A DNA stretch of 14,755 bases, taken from positions 1-14,755 of the forward strand of contig JAHWKS010000027.1 in NCBI GenBank assembly GCA_019347795.1. The letters are read 5' to 3'. The DNA is from Planctomycetota bacterium (GTDB lineage: Bacteria; Planctomycetota; Planctomycetia; Pirellulales; Pirellulaceae). The translations under genes were made by a program, and so were the position numbers. The notes under the pieces were generated by a model, which was given only the letters and a program-made list of their open reading frames with translations, searched no databases and was not told where the DNA came from. Of the stretch, positions 1-6,784 are shown one piece after another. Position 1 is the first letter of the stretch. Every line of letters starts with the position of its first letter.

Positions 1-1
1 C

Positions 2-547
2 CTGTTGGTCGTGGACGTGCAGGAGAAGCTGATTGGCTTGGTGGAGAACCACCGGCGGATCGTGTGGAACATTCGCCGGCTCATCGACGGCGCGCACGCG
101 CTCGGCGTGCTGGTGGCGGCCACCGAGCAGTATCCTAAAGGGCTGGGGCACACGACTCCCGAGTTGGCGGAGCGTCTCGATCGCGGCGACCTGGCGCCGC
201 TCCCGGACAAGACGGCCTTTAGCTGCGGCGCCTGCGGAGCGATCTTTCTCGACTGGCGCGAGCGCGGCGTGTTCCGCGTCCTCGTGTGCGGCATCGAGGC
301 GCACGTCTGCGTCCAGCAGACGGTGTTGGATCTGCTCAGCGAAGGCTTTCGCGTCTACGTGGCCGCCGATGCGATCGGCGCCCGGCACACGATCGACTAC
401 GAGTTCGCCCTGCGGCGGATGGAGTCGGCCGGGGCGGCGCTTACGACCACCGAGGCCGCTCTTTTCGAGTGGTGCGAAGTCGCCGGGACGCCGGAATTCA
501 AGCAGATCAGCGCCCTGGTGCGCGAAACGCCGCCCGAGGAGAAATGA
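2..547 (+). CDS. Isochorismatase-family cysteine hydrolase (partial, 5' end missing)
   Basis: The visible 181 residues form most of an isochorismatase-like hydrolase, an alpha/beta fold family that includes isochorismatases, nicotinamidases and other amidases. The three catalytic positions are visible: Asp in LLVVDVQEK at the very start, Lys in PDKTAFSC near residue 69, and the nucleophilic Cys in VCGIEAHVCVQQT near residue 105. The segment before that Cys (GIEAHVC) is the family's usual site for a cis-peptide bond. The frame is open from base 2, and the conserved LLVVDVQ strand normally lies a few residues after the N-terminus, so the true start is just outside the window; the TTG at 5-7 lies inside this strand and is not the start. 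The substrate cannot be told: similar bacterial proteins are annotated only as cysteine hydrolases. The next gene begins 3 bases after the stop, so the two are probably cotranscribed. Confidence 0.9.
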   Translation: MLVVDVQEKLIGLVENHRRIVWNIRRLIDGAHALGVLVAATEQYPKGLGHTTPELAERLDRGDLAPLPDKTAFSCGACGAIFLDWRERGVFRVLVCGIEAHVCVQQTVLDLLSEGFRVYVAADAIGARHTIDYEFALRRMESAGAALTTTEAALFEWCEVAGTPEFKQISALVRETPPEEK

Positions 548-550
548 TCG

Positions 551-976
551 ATGGCCGGTTCGCTCACGAAGGAGCAGATCAAGACGGTCCTCAGCGAAAT
601 CTGGCGGGCTCGCGAAATGGGGGACGCATACGATGAGGACCTCGCCTTTCTATCCGAGAAGACGCAGTTCCCCGAGCTGGAGGATCACCTGGAGGAGACG
701 CTCTTTCAGGGAGACATGCCGCTGGAGCAGGTCGCGCTGCGGCTCTCGTTGTATCAGCCGGTCAAGCCGCGGCTGTCGCGGGAGGAGCTGGTCGAGGCTG
801 TCCGCCGCATAATGGAGGTCGAGGGGGAGGAAGGCGAGCTGGAGGAGCTGCTCGACGTGGTGCAAGCCAACGTGCCGCACCCGGCGGTGACCGACCTTAT
901 CTATTGGCCGCCCGAAGGCAAGGACGTGACGCCCGAGGAGGTCGTCGAGCGGGCGCTGGCGCATTCGGATAATTAG
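551..976 (+). CDS. Colicin/pyocin-immunity-like protein with an extra N-terminal domain
   Basis: This is a 141-aa acidic protein. Residues 75-137 look like the colicin/pyocin immunity family (Pfam Colicin_Pyocin type, the Im7/Im9 helical fold): an LSREELVEAVRRIM helix, an acidic ELEELLDVV helix, then NVPHPAVTDLIYWP at 107-120 and a final TPEEVVERAL helix. The DLIYWP stretch corresponds to the DLIYYP signature of E-type colicin immunity proteins. Residues 1-70 are a further helical, acidic segment that I do not recognise. The ATG has a GAGGAG-type ribosome site about 10 bases upstream, inside the end of the preceding hydrolase gene. True immunity proteins bind and block a cognate nuclease colicin; no colicin or other toxin gene is visible next to it. 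It may therefore be an orphan immunity protein or a regulator built on that fold. The domain call comes from motif resemblance, and the function is open. Confidence 0.75.
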   Translation: MAGSLTKEQIKTVLSEIWRAREMGDAYDEDLAFLSEKTQFPELEDHLEETLFQGDMPLEQVALRLSLYQPVKPRLSREELVEAVRRIMEVEGEEGELEELLDVVQANVPHPAVTDLIYWPPEGKDVTPEEVVERALAHSDN

Positions 977-1055
977 TGCTCCGCCGTTCGTCATTGGAGC
1001 TATCTCCCGCGGGCCGGCAGGTGGAAGTTCCGTCGCCGGTGTGCGTGCGCTTCCA

Positions 1056-1646
1056 TTAGGGGAGCAGCTCGCTGGCGTCGATCGTCATCTTTACCTCCTT
1101 ACCGATCACCAGCGGCACTTCCTCGCCGCGGCGGCAGGATGTGCGAACCCCATAGCGGCGATGTCGAGCGTTCGGCTGCGCGTGCGCCTCCACACATTCA
1201 TCGACGAGGTTGACAATCCAATACGCCGGCGCGCCGGCGGCGGCGTAGATAGCCGCCTTGGTCCGGTCGCGGTCGAGCGAAGAATCGGCGACTTCCACGA
1301 TCAAAGCAATGTCGGCGCCCGACGGGTGTCGCCTGAGATAGTCGCGCGGCTCTCCGCGGACGATCGCGACATCCGGCTCAGGTTCGCTCGTCGCCGTGGT
1401 GATGGCCGACTGCACCCGAGGCGACCAGCCCGGCGGCAACCGCTTTCGCAGGGCCTGCTCCACCAAACCTACAACCGCGTCGTGCTGTGGAGTGCGGATC
1501 ATTTTCGGCGCGATGAAACCTTCGAGAAGTTCGACGGCGTCGTCCTCGGTGAGGATGCCGGTTTCGCCGAGCCGGTGGTACTCCGCAACCGTGAATCGCC
1601 GGATCGGAAACGGCGGCGGGCTGACGGATTCAAACGCGATCGACAT
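1056..1646 (-). CDS. Uma2-family (DUF820) putative restriction-endonuclease-fold protein
   Basis: This 196-aa protein has the usual Uma2 layout. An N-terminal FTVAEYHRLGETGILTEDDAVELLEG segment (18-43) is followed by the core SEPEPDVAIVRG (87-98), then IALIVEVADSSL (113-124) and the helix RDRTKAAIYAAAGAPAYWIVNL (126-147). The Asp of EPD, the Glu of VEV and the Lys after RDRT match the PD-(D/E)xK nuclease-like triad of this family. Uma2 proteins occur in many copies in cyanobacteria and planctomycetes, and their biological role is not established; nuclease activity is inferred from the fold. No strong ribosome site precedes the ATG. The gene stands alone, convergent with the immunity-like gene (80 bases between their stops) and divergent from the unrecognised gene at 1876. 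Confidence 0.9.
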   Translation of the reverse strand: MSIAFESVSPPPFPIRRFTVAEYHRLGETGILTEDDAVELLEGFIAPKMIRTPQHDAVVGLVEQALRKRLPPGWSPRVQSAITTATSEPEPDVAIVRGEPRDYLRRHPSGADIALIVEVADSSLDRDRTKAAIYAAAGAPAYWIVNLVDECVEAHAQPNARHRRYGVRTSCRRGEEVPLVIGKEVKMTIDASELLP

Positions 1647-1767
1647 TTCGTTTCGCTACGGACGGATGGAGGGGACCGCTTCATCCTACACGATGCGGCC
1701 GAAGGAGTCGCGGTGGTTTTTACACTTTGTTCGATGACGCATGGTGTCGGCCGACGCCGCGGCGCGG

Positions 1768-1773
1768 TATAAT
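1768..1773 (+). promoter_or_regulatory. Candidate -10 box upstream of the 127-aa gene
   Basis: A perfect TATAAT lies about 100 bases before the ATG at 1876, in otherwise GC-rich sequence. No good -35 hexamer is seen at the usual spacing, so this is a weak promoter call. Confidence 0.25.
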
Positions 1774-1875
1774 GGCGGTGTGCTGAATCGCCCCTTCCTT
1801 ACTCATCTCCTGCTCTTCATCCACGCGGCGAGGGCGACGCCCTGTTTGGTCCGACTCGAACTTGGAGACTCTGCG

Positions 1876-2259
1876 ATGAAATCCGCCGACGCTCTTCCCA
1901 CGACGCAAAACCACACCCGCGGCCAGCGACGGCTGCGAGATCACCTAGGCGGGCGATCCCTCCGAAGCGGCGTGCGGATGGCGGCGAGGTCGTTTTTCGG
2001 ATTCACCCATCGCGCCGCCGTGGGCGAGGCCCTCTGGTCCGAGCGGGAGCGGGTGTGGCTAGGCCGCAAAACATTCCTGCACTGGGCGCTCAATGACACC
2101 GCGATCGACATTCCGTGGCTGGTGACGGAAGCCAACAACGCCCCCGACACCGACGACGAGCTGGAATCGGCCGTCCGTCGGGAACTGGTCAAGTTCTGGA
2201 CGGACCAGCTCGCCTCGCTGCCGCGCAAGAACACGCCCTCCTGGCTGCCGCTGCCGTAG
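1876..2259 (+). CDS. Hypothetical protein, 127 aa, source of a repeated motif
   Basis: I do not recognise this protein. The chosen ATG (protein MKSADALPTTQ...) has a GGAG 8-9 bases upstream; an upstream in-frame start at 1741 would read through the candidate -10 box and gives an implausible leader. The N-terminal 45 residues are rich in Arg and Gly (RGQRRLRDHLGGRSLRSG), followed by MAARSFFGFTHRAAVGEALWSERERVWLG, then KTFLHWALNDTAIDIPWLV at about residues 64-82, and an acidic-to-basic tail ending in SWLPLP. It has no signal peptide or membrane segment. The strongest evidence that it is a real gene is that 65 bp encoding the KTFLHW motif recur at 2974-3038 with changes only at third codon positions. 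It precedes the toxin-antitoxin pair, which faces it tail to tail with a 7-base gap. Confidence 0.55.
   Translation: MKSADALPTTQNHTRGQRRLRDHLGGRSLRSGVRMAARSFFGFTHRAAVGEALWSERERVWLGRKTFLHWALNDTAIDIPWLVTEANNAPDTDDELESAVRRELVKFWTDQLASLPRKNTPSWLPLP
2062..2126 (+). repeat. 65-bp coding repeat, copy 1
   Basis: This copy is inside the 127-aa gene and encodes the KTFLHWALNDTAIDIPWLV motif. It matches 2974-3038 at 59 of 65 positions by my alignment. All six differences fall on third codon positions, five are silent and one is Ile to Met. Similarity stops sharply on both sides. Confidence 0.85.
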
Positions 2260-2266
2260 GCGAAGC

Positions 2267-2617
2267 CTAGGCGATCCCCAGCGCCGCTTTCATCGCCTTA
2301 TCCACGAGGAGCATGATCGCCCGCGAAAGGTCGCCAATGGTTCGGGCGACATCGCGCTGGGGTACTGTGTGTATGCGCTCGCATCGGACGGCCGAATCGG
2401 TGAGCAAACCGGATGCGCCGCCGTCCGGGGTCGAGATATCAACTAAAACCTGATGCGGCTTGGCAGCGTGCGTCAGGTTAGATGTGATCTCTGCGATAAC
2501 TGTTTCCCGCAACAGGGAATTCAACGGATCGCTTTGAACGACTACCGCTGGCCGGATTTTTCCGCCAGGGCGTCCCACAAAGGGAACATACACAAGAACC
2601 ACGTCACCGCGCTTCAT
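2267..2617 (-). CDS. Type II toxin, MazF/PemK family endoribonuclease
   Basis: This is a 116-aa toxin of the MazF/PemK family, which cleaves mRNA at short sequence motifs and is neutralised by its partner antitoxin. The N-terminus MKRGDVVLVYVPF, the strand GGKIRPAVVVQSD (19-30, with the conserved Arg 22) and ITSN (44-47, with Thr 45) are the family's signature elements and include the catalytic Arg and Thr positions of E. coli MazF. The C-terminal part GLLTDSAVRCERIHTV, IGDLS and VDKAMKAALG is also typical. The length is normal. Its ATG overlaps the stop of the antitoxin gene by 4 bases (ATGA), so the two are translationally coupled. Toxin-antitoxin pairs are often carried on accessory DNA, which fits the repeats and remnant nearby. 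Confidence 0.93.
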   Translation of the reverse strand: MKRGDVVLVYVPFVGRPGGKIRPAVVVQSDPLNSLLRETVIAEITSNLTHAAKPHQVLVDISTPDGGASGLLTDSAVRCERIHTVPQRDVARTIGDLSRAIMLLVDKAMKAALGIA

Positions 2618-2844
2618 CGATGGGCGTCGTAATCGTCGTAAATGTCCATCGCCGGGTCGAGCCAGTCGCTTCCTTCGGCGGAGCGGGCAAGCATGCCCCG
2701 AAGCTCCTCATGCGTCAAGCTCTCGGCGGCGCCAAGCGTGTCATACGCGTCGGCGCCAAGCACAATGCAATCGATCCCATCAATCGTGATCCGAACGGGT
2801 TCGCCGTTTTCAATAGCAGAACGTTGTGCGCTGGTAAGCGTCAT
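2614..2844 (-). CDS. Antitoxin partner of the MazF/PemK toxin
   Basis: This 76-aa acidic protein lies directly upstream of the toxin and overlaps it by 4 bases. The start MTLTSAQRSAIENGEPVRITIDGIDCIVLGADAYDTL looks like the short antitoxins that accompany planctomycete and cyanobacterial MazF-like toxins: an N-terminal beta-hairpin segment (EPVRITIDGIDCIVL) that may act as the dimer and DNA-binding part, and an acidic tail (WLDPAMDIYDDYDAHR) suited to binding the basic toxin. I call it mainly from position and size; the exact antitoxin family is uncertain. An AGGAAG ribosome site lies 7 bases before the ATG. A palindrome next to the promoter suggests autorepression, as usual for such pairs. 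Confidence 0.85.
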   Translation of the reverse strand: MTLTSAQRSAIENGEPVRITIDGIDCIVLGADAYDTLGAAESLTHEELRGMLARSAEGSDWLDPAMDIYDDYDAHR

Positions 2845-2857
2845 AAGTTTCTTCCTG

Positions 2858-2870
2858 CTTTACCGTAAAG
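2858..2870. promoter_or_regulatory. Palindromic operator candidate for the toxin-antitoxin operon
   Basis: CTTTACCGTAAAG is a perfect 6-bp inverted repeat around one central base. It sits between the candidate -10 box and the antitoxin ribosome site, where a bound antitoxin would block transcription. Binding is inferred from position. Confidence 0.45.
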
Positions 2871-2897
2871 TCTACGTGTCGGCATGTCCGTGGTCAA
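2869..2897 (-). promoter_or_regulatory. Sigma70-like promoter of the toxin-antitoxin operon
   Basis: On the minus strand, TTGACC (2892-2897) and TAGACT (2869-2874) are separated by exactly 17 bases. The -35 matches the consensus at 5 of 6 positions and the -10 at 4 of 6. The -10 touches the palindrome at 2858-2870, the usual overlap of promoter and operator in autoregulated toxin-antitoxin operons. Confidence 0.5.
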
Positions 2898-3075
2898 ACA
2901 GGCGCCGCTCAGCTACAGTGCAACTCGTCCATTCTTCTGCGAGAGGCGCCCGAGCTGCATGCTCGCGTCACAGGGCCGCAAAACGTTCCTGCACTGGGCG
3001 CTGAACGATACGGCGATGGACATTCCGTGGCTGGTGACATATCGACCAAGGGCTACCCCAAGGGGTGCGCATTAA
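2884..3075 (+). pseudogene. Remnant carrying the KTFLHW motif
   Basis: This short open frame (63 aa if read from the ATG at 2884) carries KTFLHWALNDTAMDIPWLV, nearly the same motif as the 127-aa gene at 1876. The sequences before and after the motif are unrelated to that gene, there is no ribosome site, and the N-terminal part runs over the toxin-antitoxin promoter on the other strand. I read it as a decayed or partly inserted copy of a homologous gene. A real small protein built around the motif is the alternative. The third-position pattern of differences shows both copies evolved as coding sequence for much of their history. Confidence 0.45.
2974..3038 (+). repeat. 65-bp coding repeat, copy 2
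   Basis: This is the second copy of the segment at 2062-2126, in the same orientation and about 850 bp from the end of the first. It differs at six third-codon positions. Confidence 0.85.
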
Positions 3076-3086
3076 TGCGCCCCCTT
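3060..3086. repeat. 27-bp near-perfect palindrome
   Basis: A perfect 14-bp palindrome GCGCATTAATGCGC (3067-3080) is flanked by AAGGGG (3060-3065) and CCCCTT (3081-3086), with a single unpaired T at 3066. It starts 21 bases after the second coding repeat. It could be an operator, a recombination scar or the end of a lost element. Confidence 0.6.
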
Positions 3087-3385
3087 GTTCGCAAATGGTT
3101 TCCATCCCCAAGACCTCCGCTGCTGGACGTTTCGTGACAACCACTCGTGACAACCACGGCGCACCGTCTATGGACTGCGACGATTCCTCGCCGCTTTCGT
3201 GTTCACGCAGCCGCGAATCCCGATTTCCCGACTACGCGATAAGTGTACACATAATCACTTCCCCAGTCAAGCCTCCGGGGGAGTATTTTTCCATGCTGCC
3301 TGGTCCACGGGGCATCGAAGATCCTGGTGACCTGGTGCGGCTTTGCCGCGTGACATCGGGGATTCGCGGCTCGCGCGTTTGAAGC

Positions 3386-3820
3386 TTAACTCATTTCCGC
3401 AATATCTTCCGCTTGTTCGATAATGCTCTCCGCGACAGCGTTGTCGAAATTGCCGAGCCGCGCCAGCAGCTCGCGTTCGATCACGGCCAGATCGTCGCAG
3501 GAGAAGTAGCCCTGATCTATCAGCGCGTTCGCGAGGGCAGTAGTGACGTCGTGAAGCAATCCAAACTGGCTCAGCGCGCGCTGCTTCAAGTGGGCGAATC
3601 CATCCGCCGTCATTACTTCCACGTCCCATCCGGACTTGCGGCTTGCCGCCCGTATCTCTGCCGCCGAGGGGTGATTAGCGCTCGCGACGGGCTTGATAAC
3701 GACAATTGCACGGCCAATCGATTCAAAGAAGAGGACTTCGGCCGTTGCTCGCAAGCGAAGCAGCCGCAGAATCCCATCGGGCTGCGCCTGTCCATACCAG
3801 AAATCCGCGTCTTCGCTCAT
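3386..3820 (-). CDS. Hypothetical protein, 144 aa
   Basis: I do not recognise this protein. The start chosen is the ATG at 3818-3820 (protein MSEDADFWYGQAQPDG...); the frame is open further upstream, but that part overlaps the end of the molybdenum subunit gene and reads as Pro/Arg-rich shadow sequence. Residues about 18-43 (LRLLRLRATAEVLFFESI then RAIVVIKPV) look like beta strands of a small alpha/beta domain. The C-terminal third is helical and acidic (DDLAVIERELLARLGNFDNAVAESIIEQAEDIAEMS). It has no signal peptide or membrane helix. The gene lies 46 bases after the molybdenum subunit stop on the same strand, so it may ride on the same transcript. No good ribosome site is seen. Nothing shows that it belongs to the enzyme. 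Confidence 0.55.
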   Translation of the reverse strand: MSEDADFWYGQAQPDGILRLLRLRATAEVLFFESIGRAIVVIKPVASANHPSAAEIRAASRKSGWDVEVMTADGFAHLKQRALSQFGLLHDVTTALANALIDQGYFSCDDLAVIERELLARLGNFDNAVAESIIEQAEDIAEMS

Positions 3821-3866
3821 AATCTTGAAGCCGAAATTGCATGGCGAGCTCGCTGGACTTCCCTCA

Positions 3867-6146
3867 TTATTCGCGCGATCCGGCCTTCTCCGCCATCGCC
3901 TTCCACAACCGCGGCGGGGACATGGGCAGTTCGCGCATGCGGACGCCGGTGGCGTTATAGATGGCGTTGGCGAGGGCCGCGGGCGGGGGCACGATGGGCG
4001 TCTCACCCACGCCGCGGACGCCGTAAGGGTGGGCGGGGTTGGGCACTTCGACGATGATCGTGTCGATCATCGGCACGTCGAGGCAAGTCGGCATGCGGTA
4101 GTCGAGGAAGCTGGCGTTCCGCATGGCGCCCTGGTTGTCGAAGAAGTATTCCTCGTTCAGCGCCCAGCCGATCCCCTGCACGGCGCCCCCTTGCATCTGC
4201 CCTTCCACGTAGCTGGGATGGATCGCCTTCCCGGCGTCCTGCGCCGCGGTGTAGCGGAGGATAGTGACCTTGCCCGTCTCGGGATCGACCTCCACATCGA
4301 CGATGTGGCAGCCGAAGCCGTTGGTTGAGCCTTCCGGGGCCACCGTCGCCCGGCCGACCACCGCCCCGCCGGTCTCGTGCAGGTTGGCGGCGATCTCGCG
4401 GAATGTCATCGAGTTTCCGTTCGCCGAGTAATCGTCGCCTTCAATCGTGACGTCGTTCGCGTCGCACTCCCAGAGCAGCGCCGCGCGTTCGGCCATCTGA
4501 CGGCGGATATCGAGGCCGGCTTCGTACGCCGCCATCCCCGTGGCGAAGGTCACGCGGCTGCCGCCGGTCACGTCGGTGTAGCCGACGCTGTCGGTGTCGG
4601 CCACGATCGGATGCACGTCTTCGGCCGCGATCCCCAGCGTCTCGGCAAGCTGCATCGCCACCGAAGCCCGCGTGCCGCCGATGTCGGTCGAGCCTTCCAG
4701 CAACTTCACGGTGCCGTCGGGGTTCACATGCGCCGAAACGCTCGACTTGAGGCCGACGTTGAACCAGAACCCGGCCGCCATCCCCCGGCCGCGGTTTTCG
4801 CCTTCCAGCGGCGACTTCCAATGCTCGCTGTTCCGCGCGGCCTCCAGGGTTTCGATCAGCCCGATCCGCGGGTAGATGGGACCGTCCACGCGGCGCGTTC
4901 CTTCCTTCGCGGCGTTCTTCAGGCGGAAGTCGAAGGGGTCGATCCCCAGCGCGTCGGCCAGCTCGTCGACGACGCTCTCGCAGGCGAAGGCCGCTTGCGT
5001 GGCGCCGGGCGCCCGGTAGGCCTGCGTCTTGGGCTTGTTGAGGCAGACATCGTAGCCATCGACCAGGGCATGGGGCAGCTCGTAGCAACTGAAAACGCAC
5101 ATGCACCCGGGACCGATCATGCCGCCGGGATAGGCGCCGGCGTCGTAGGCGAGCCAAGCCTGTCCCGCAGTGAGGCGGCCGTCCTTCTTCGCCCCCAGCT
5201 TCACCCGCACGAACGAGCCGGGGGTGGGGCCGGTGCCCTCGAAGACCTCATTCCGCTGCATGATGATCTTCACGGGCCGGCCGCACTTGCGGCTCAGGAG
5301 GGCCGCCACCGGCTCCAGGTAAACGGCGATCTTGCCGCCGAAGCCGCCGCCGATCTCGCAGGGGACCACGGTCACGTGCGAGATGGGCATCTGCAACAAC
5401 TCGGCCGTCTGCTGCCGGCAGGTGAACGAGCCCTGCGTTGACGTCCAGATCTTCAGCCGGCCGTCCTCGTTCCAGAGGGCGGTGGCGACGTGCGGCTCGA
5501 TGTAGCCCTGATGGACGCTGGCGGTGCGGAATTCCCGCTCGATGACTACGTCGGCCTCGGCAAAGCCTTTTTCCACGTCGCCCGTCTCGAAGTGGAGATG
5601 CGACGCGACGTTGCTGGGCTTATCGCCCTTCTCGCCCATTTCGTCGGTGCGGAGGTTTTCGTGCAAGAGCGGCGCGTCGTCCTTCATTGCATCGAGGACC
5701 CAGGTGGTCGCGGGGAGCGGCTCGTACTCGACCTTGATCCGCTTGACCGCCTCGTCGGCCGCGTGCGGACTGACCGCCGCCACAGCCGCCACCGCATGTC
5801 CGCGGTAGAGGGCCTTGTCCTTCGCCACGCAGTTCGCGGCGAGGAACGCGAGGTTCACCGATCCTTCGCCCAAGTGGGCGATCTTGTCCTCCAGCTCGGG
5901 AAAGTCGGCCGCGGTGAGCACCGCTAAGACGCCGGGAATCTTCTCGGCCTCCGAGGTGTCGATCGACTTGATCCGGGCGTGCGGGTGCGGGCTGCGAAGG
6001 ATGCGGCTGTGCGCCATCCCCGTCAGATGCACATCGGCGCCGTAAATGGCGCGCCCGGTGACCTTATCGGCCCCGTCGTGACGAACCGGCCGCGTGCCGA
6101 TGACCTTGTATTCCGGCGTGTCGGTTGCTTCGGCGCGTTTGTCCAT
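3867..6146 (-). CDS. Xanthine dehydrogenase-family molybdopterin-binding subunit
   Basis: This 759-aa protein is the large catalytic subunit of a molybdenum hydroxylase. An N-terminal aldehyde oxidase/xanthine dehydrogenase a/b hammerhead domain spans about 22-143, and the molybdopterin-binding domains about 165-410 and 435-700. Visible motifs are GGGFGGK (266-272), AYRAPGATQ (376-384), GQMQGG (649-654) and the catalytic Glu 715 in GVRGVGETP. These enzymes hydroxylate a carbon of a purine, N-heterocycle, aromatic CoA ester or aldehyde using water, passing electrons to the 2Fe-2S subunit. The AYRCSFR loop of form I CO dehydrogenase is absent, so CO oxidation is unlikely. An AGGAG lies 6 bases before the ATG. 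It is the last of the three subunit genes; no Mo-insertion chaperone of the XdhC/CoxD type follows. The family is certain; the substrate is unknown. Confidence 0.96.
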   Translation of the reverse strand: MDKRAEATDTPEYKVIGTRPVRHDGADKVTGRAIYGADVHLTGMAHSRILRSPHPHARIKSIDTSEAEKIPGVLAVLTAADFPELEDKIAHLGEGSVNLAFLAANCVAKDKALYRGHAVAAVAAVSPHAADEAVKRIKVEYEPLPATTWVLDAMKDDAPLLHENLRTDEMGEKGDKPSNVASHLHFETGDVEKGFAEADVVIEREFRTASVHQGYIEPHVATALWNEDGRLKIWTSTQGSFTCRQQTAELLQMPISHVTVVPCEIGGGFGGKIAVYLEPVAALLSRKCGRPVKIIMQRNEVFEGTGPTPGSFVRVKLGAKKDGRLTAGQAWLAYDAGAYPGGMIGPGCMCVFSCYELPHALVDGYDVCLNKPKTQAYRAPGATQAAFACESVVDELADALGIDPFDFRLKNAAKEGTRRVDGPIYPRIGLIETLEAARNSEHWKSPLEGENRGRGMAAGFWFNVGLKSSVSAHVNPDGTVKLLEGSTDIGGTRASVAMQLAETLGIAAEDVHPIVADTDSVGYTDVTGGSRVTFATGMAAYEAGLDIRRQMAERAALLWECDANDVTIEGDDYSANGNSMTFREIAANLHETGGAVVGRATVAPEGSTNGFGCHIVDVEVDPETGKVTILRYTAAQDAGKAIHPSYVEGQMQGGAVQGIGWALNEEYFFDNQGAMRNASFLDYRMPTCLDVPMIDTIIVEVPNPAHPYGVRGVGETPIVPPPAALANAIYNATGVRMRELPMSPPRLWKAMAEKAGSRE

Positions 6147-6194
6147 GGTTGGCTCCTGCGATTGTGTTCCTGCTACGCGATTCGGCGCGAAACC

Positions 6195-6212
6195 GCAAGC
6201 GTGTTCGCTTGC
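6195..6212. other. Intercistronic hairpin before the molybdenum subunit gene
   Basis: GCAAGCG TGTT CGCTTGC is a perfect 7-bp stem with a 4-base loop, in the 93-bp gap between the 2Fe-2S and molybdenum subunit genes. No T-run follows in the direction of transcription, so it is more likely an mRNA stability or processing hairpin than a terminator. Confidence 0.5.
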
Positions 6213-6239
6213 AGTGGCGCGGTGTTTTGTGCGACCTAC

Positions 6240-6737
6240 TTACTTCACCGCGGCCGGCTGAGCGGACTGCATGATCTCCGCGGCGTCCTGCACGGCTCGC
6301 ACAATCTTATCATACCCTGTGCAGCGGCAGAGGTTGCCGGCCAGGTTGAAGCGGATCTCGTGCTCGCCGGGGTTGGGGTTCTTCTCCAGGAGCGCCTTGG
6401 CGGCGACGAGGAAGCCGGGCGTGCAGACGCCGCATTGCAGGGCGGCGCCTTCCAGGAAGCACTGCTGGATCGGGTGCATGTGCCCCTGCCGGGCGATGGC
6501 CTCAACGGTTTCGATCTCCGCCCCGTCCGCCTCGACCGCCAGCACGATGCAGCTATTCACGGGGACGCTGTTCATCATTACTGTGCAGGCGCCGCAGTTG
6601 CCGTTGTTGCAGCCTTCCTTGGCGCCGGTGAGCCGCAGGTTCTCGCGCAGCACCTCCAACAGGCTTTGCCGCGGCTCGCAGAGAAACTCGACTTCCTCGC
6701 CGTTCACGGTGGCGGCGACATGGGTTCTTCGTGGCAC
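6240..6737 (-). CDS. Molybdenum hydroxylase small subunit with two 2Fe-2S clusters
   Basis: This 165-aa electron-transfer subunit carries both expected clusters. The plant-type ferredoxin cluster ligands are Cys 43, 48, 51 and 63 (EGCNNGNCGACTV). The second, alpha-helical cluster uses Cys 102, 105, 137 and 139 (QCGVCTPG and NLCRCTGYDKIV), and the Gln before the first of these is the residue that contacts the molybdopterin cytosine dinucleotide in this family. It passes electrons from the Mo site to the FAD subunit. I chose the GTG at 6735-6737 because a GGAG lies 6 bases upstream and the length then matches the family. A longer frame to 6866 would only translate the octamer hairpin. All eight cluster cysteines are present, so the protein should be functional. 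Confidence 0.95.
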   Translation of the reverse strand: MPRRTHVAATVNGEEVEFLCEPRQSLLEVLRENLRLTGAKEGCNNGNCGACTVMMNSVPVNSCIVLAVEADGAEIETVEAIARQGHMHPIQQCFLEGAALQCGVCTPGFLVAAKALLEKNPNPGEHEIRFNLAGNLCRCTGYDKIVRAVQDAAEIMQSAQPAAVK

Positions 6738-6784
6738 GGATGACTCCGAAAACGTAAGGTCGTGAAGGATTTGTTCGGCGGGTA

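Larger units (their letters stand above)
2845..3385. other. 541-bp stretch without an intact gene
   Basis: It contains the toxin-antitoxin promoter and operator (2858-2897), the remnant with repeat copy 2 (2884-3075) and a near-palindrome (3060-3086). From 3087 to 3385 I see no convincing gene: the open frames there lack ribosome sites and family resemblance. A small hairpin, GCGGC TTT GCCGC at 3337-3349, lies about 37 bases past the stop of the minus-strand gene at 3386 and could be a 3' end signal, though no T-run follows. Confidence 0.6.

Noticed and set aside
33..812. A 259-aa plus-strand open frame
   Set aside because: It is out of frame over the isochorismatase and immunity-like genes and Arg/Ser-rich, so it is a shadow.
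3270..3300. A terminator at CTCC GGG GGAG followed by TATTTTT
   Set aside because: The stem is only 4 bp and no plus-strand gene ends just before it.
3065..3382. A 105-aa plus-strand frame after the remnant
   Set aside because: It starts inside the 27-bp palindrome with no ribosome site, resembles no family and has no conserved pattern.
4377..5441. A 354-aa open frame on the plus strand
   Set aside because: It is fully antisense to the molybdenum subunit gene, Gly/Arg/His/Val-rich with no motif or ribosome site, as expected for a shadow frame in GC-rich DNA.
3867..6146. The large subunit as a CO dehydrogenase CoxL
   Set aside because: The gene order matches coxMSL but the active-site loop reads AYRAPG, not AYRCSFR, which argues against form I CO dehydrogenase.
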